Shown piece after piece: positions 30,998 through 32,711 of a DNA stretch of 32,711 nucleotides. The notes under the pieces are model-generated. The model was given only the letters and a program-made list of their open reading frames with translations, made no database searches and was not told the origin of the DNA. How positions within the stretch are numbered: the stretch's first letter is position 1; every line of letters begins with the position of its first letter. The DNA comes from Nanobdellota archaeon (lineage in GTDB: Archaea > Nanobdellota > Nanobdellia > Woesearchaeales > UBA583). The stretch lies in the NCBI GenBank assembly GCA_022565615.1, contig JAIUMM010000018.1, forward strand, positions 1 through 32,711, given 5' to 3'. A program made the translations under genes and the position numbers.

Positions 30998-31341
30998 TGA
31001 TAAGAAGATTAAAGAACTCAAGAGTTATTTTTCATGATACTTCTCTATATGAAACTTATATGAGTTTAAAAAATGGAACTCATGAAGAGCAAAGATTGTA
31101 TAAATGGATTACAAGAGCAATTCAAGATTTAAAAGAGGATGCTTTTTGTGGAGTATCTATACCAAAAAATAGAATACCTAAAAAATATCAGTCAATTTTT
31201 GAAGCAAAAAGTGTTTGGAAATATGATTTGCCTTCTGCATATAGATTAATATATACGATTGAAAATAATGAGATTGAAGTATTTACAATAGTTCTTGAAT
31301 GGTTTGACCATAAAAGTTATGAAAAAACATTCAAATATTAA
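30997..31341 (+). CDS. RelE-superfamily toxin-like protein (archaeal type)
   Basis: This 114-residue protein has the pattern of a common archaeal RelE-like family: a helical start (SLYETYMSLKNGTHEEQRLY, KWITRAIQDLKED), then the conserved GVSIPKNRIPKKY, then VWKYDLPSAYRLIYTIENN, and the end IVLEWFDHKSYEKTFKY. The 'G-x-x-IPK-x-x-IP', 'W-x-x-DLP-x-x-x-RLIYTI' and 'DH-x-x-Y' motifs are all present, so the fold is intact, unlike the broken RelE-like gene at 29044. mRNA cleavage or ribosome-dependent activity is known for related toxins but not shown for this branch. It starts in a one-base overlap with the preceding gene. Confidence 0.7.
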   Translation: MIRRLKNSRVIFHDTSLYETYMSLKNGTHEEQRLYKWITRAIQDLKEDAFCGVSIPKNRIPKKYQSIFEAKSVWKYDLPSAYRLIYTIENNEIEVFTIVLEWFDHKSYEKTFKY

Positions 31342-31350
31342 TACTCAATA

Positions 31351-31360
31351 TTTATAAAAT
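31351..31360 (+). promoter_or_regulatory. TATA-like box for the NFACT-R gene
   Basis: TTTATAAAAT is centred about 25 bases before the ATG at 31380. Confidence 0.6.
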
Positions 31361-31379
31361 CCTCCTTCTATGTATAAGT

Positions 31380-32228
31380 ATGAACATAGAACTATCACTT
31401 TTTAAATCATTAGAAGAGAATGCTAATGAATATTATCAAAAATCTAAAAAGTTGAAAAAAAAAATTCCAGGAACTCTTTATGCAATAGAGAGGACTAAAA
31501 AAGAGATAGAAGAATTTAAACAACAATATAATGCAAAAGAAGAAATTAAAAAAAAAGAACAATTATTTTCACATGTAAAATCTCAATGGTATCATCAATT
31601 TAGATATACAATACTACCAAGTGGACTCTTAGCAGTATGGGCTCAAAATGCTCAACTCAATGAACTTTTAATTAAAAAATATGCAACAAATAATGATTTA
31701 ATTTTTCACACAGAAGCTCCAGGTTCTCCTTTTGGAATAATTCAACAAACAACACATAAAGCAACTAGAGAAGATATTCAAACAATGGCTCTATGCATTG
31801 GAGCATTTTCATCAGCATGGTCAAGAGGTTTAGGAACAACAGATGTATTTTATGTACATTTAGATCAAGTAACTAAAACTGCACAAAGTGGAGAATTTAT
31901 TGCAAAAGGTGCATTTATGATTAGAGGGGAAAAACAATTTGTAAAAAATGTAGTATTAGAATTAGGAGTTTCACAAAAAACAATTACACATTACAATGAA
32001 GAAGAGGAAGAAGAATATCATCAAAGAGAACTTATTTTAGGAATCCCACACCAATTAAAACAATATGGGGAGGAGAAGATATTAGTACTTACTCCAACAG
32101 TAAGTGAGGCAAAAGATTTGCATAAAAATATCATCAAACACTTCAATTTAGATAGAAAATTTCAACTCCCTAAATTTATTCCACAAGGAGCAAAAATAAA
32201 TGGTGTTCTAAAAATAAATAATAAGTAG
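31380..32228 (+). CDS. Short NFACT protein: coiled coil plus NFACT-R (DUF814) domain
   Basis: This 282-residue protein begins with SLFKSLEENANEYYQKSKKLKKKIPG, a charged coiled coil (to about residue 55), then WYHQFRYTILPSGLLAVWAQ, NELLIKKYATNNDLIFHTEAPGSP, FSSAWSRGLG and the later VFYVHLDQVTKTAQSGEFI with GAFMIRGE, all of which are the NFACT-R domain of RqcH/NEMF/Tae2 proteins. The family rescues stalled large ribosomal subunits and recruits tRNA to add C-terminal tails. Full-length archaeal members are about 650 residues with an NFACT-N domain and HhH; both are missing here, and the ATG has a proper TATA box, so this is not a window truncation. A separate NFACT-N gene may lie elsewhere. TruD follows after 24 bases. 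Confidence 0.85.
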   Translation: MNIELSLFKSLEENANEYYQKSKKLKKKIPGTLYAIERTKKEIEEFKQQYNAKEEIKKKEQLFSHVKSQWYHQFRYTILPSGLLAVWAQNAQLNELLIKKYATNNDLIFHTEAPGSPFGIIQQTTHKATREDIQTMALCIGAFSSAWSRGLGTTDVFYVHLDQVTKTAQSGEFIAKGAFMIRGEKQFVKNVVLELGVSQKTITHYNEEEEEEYHQRELILGIPHQLKQYGEEKILVLTPTVSEAKDLHKNIIKHFNLDRKFQLPKFIPQGAKINGVLKINNK

Positions 32229-32252
32229 TATAAAAATTAAAATAAAACTAAA

Positions 32253-32711
32253 ATGTTAAAATTAAAATATGAACCCAAAGATTTTGTAGTTGAAGAGATT
32301 TCAGATTTAAAACTAGTTAAAAATGGAGCTTTTAAAATTTATAAATTAAAAAAAGAAAATTTAGAAACAATTGAACTTATAAAAAATATTGCATTTAGTA
32401 ACAATCTTACAATAAATGATATTGGTTATGCTGGAATTAAAGATAAAAGAGCAATTACAACTCAGTATATCTCAATTCCAAGCAATAAACATATAGAATT
32501 GTTAAAGGGTAAAAATTATTCTCTCACTCTTATTGGAACAACAAATAAACAAATAGAAACAGGTGATTTAATTAGCAATAAATTTACAATAACAATTAGA
32601 AACATTAATGATTTTGAATTTAACAATTTTCAAAAATATAAAGACTATATACAAAGTGGAATTATGAACTATTTTGATTCTCAACGATTTGGAAGTTATT
32701 TTAATGGAGAA
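32253..32711 (+). CDS. truD: tRNA pseudouridine(13) synthase TruD (5' part)
   Basis: The first 153 codons are present and the frame is open to the window edge. YEPKDFVVEEI is the N-terminal motif. GYAGIKDKRAITTQY contains the catalytic aspartate (KDKRA). TGDLISNKFTITIR and MNYFDSQRFGSY are further conserved blocks of the TruD family, which makes pseudouridine at position 13 of tRNAs. The first ATG after the NFACT-R stop is used, with only 24 bases between them, so they are probably on one transcript. The C-terminal part with the TruD insertion domain lies outside this window. Confidence 0.93.
   Translation, partial: MLKLKYEPKDFVVEEISDLKLVKNGAFKIYKLKKENLETIELIKNIAFSNNLTINDIGYAGIKDKRAITTQYISIPSNKHIELLKGKNYSLTLIGTTNKQIETGDLISNKFTITIRNINDFEFNNFQKYKDYIQSGIMNYFDSQRFGSYFNGE

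Noticed and set aside
1-32711. tRNA, rRNA, CRISPR array or insertion sequence
   Set aside because: I looked for GC-rich islands in gaps, regularly spaced repeats and transposase motifs and saw none; almost all gaps are short and AT-rich.

Overview
This is a low-GC, gene-dense archaeal stretch, most likely from a DPANN archaeon of the Woesearchaeota/Pacearchaeota kind. Archaeal markers present are ribosomal protein L37Ae, RNA polymerase subunit P, the KEOPS subunit Pcc1, Fap7/AK6-type adenylate kinase, the archaea-only GatE, a UPF0147-like protein, an HemK2-type methyltransferase, a TruD start and an NFACT-R protein. Several bacterial-type genes are mixed in: AhpC-like peroxiredoxin, GyrB, a DNA polymerase resembling E. 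coli Pol II, and a LemA/DUF3137 pair. The phylum is inferred from gene content; no rRNA or tRNA gene was seen.

Layout. 1-2.7 kb: the 3' end of an unknown gly-rich protein, AK6, a HAD phosphatase and AhpC (reverse). 2.7-3.9 kb: L37Ae, RpoP, Pcc1 and a UPF0147-like protein. 3.9-7.2 kb: a winged-helix regulator divergent from glmS and a GNA1-like acetyltransferase. 7.2-13 kb: gyrB, an unknown gene, a methyltransferase-kinase fusion, a DUF1704 (MATCAP-like) metallopeptidase and an SDR. 13-17.5 kb: a ~430 bp gene-free AT-rich tract, Pol II-like polB, a membrane protein and an unknown CxxC protein. 17.5-21 kb: gatE (reverse), then a GNAT-type acyltransferase and methyltransferase pair. 21-24.2 kb: a three-gene reverse operon (small protein, KaiC/RAD55-like ATPase, duplicated-domain protein) and a secreted/anchored protein. 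24.3-28.7 kb: two-subunit 2-oxoacid:ferredoxin oxidoreductase, then LemA with DUF3137 (reverse). 28.8-31.3 kb: a toxin-antitoxin area with a nonsense-interrupted RelE-like toxin, an ArsC/Spx-like protein, two small unknowns and a second toxin-like pair. 31.4-32.7 kb: a short NFACT-R protein and the start of truD.

Expression pattern. Most first genes of transcription units have a TATA-like box centred about 25-28 bases before the start codon, which implies leaderless mRNAs. Some internal operon genes instead have a GGAGGT or GAGGTGA Shine-Dalgarno sequence. I used this rule to move several starts downstream of the longest open frame.

The best candidates for something undescribed are the KaiC-like operon with its duplicated V4R-like partner, the HemK2-kinase fusion, the FeeM-like acyltransferase/methyltransferase pair, and the glmS-GNA1 pair with its divergent regulator.
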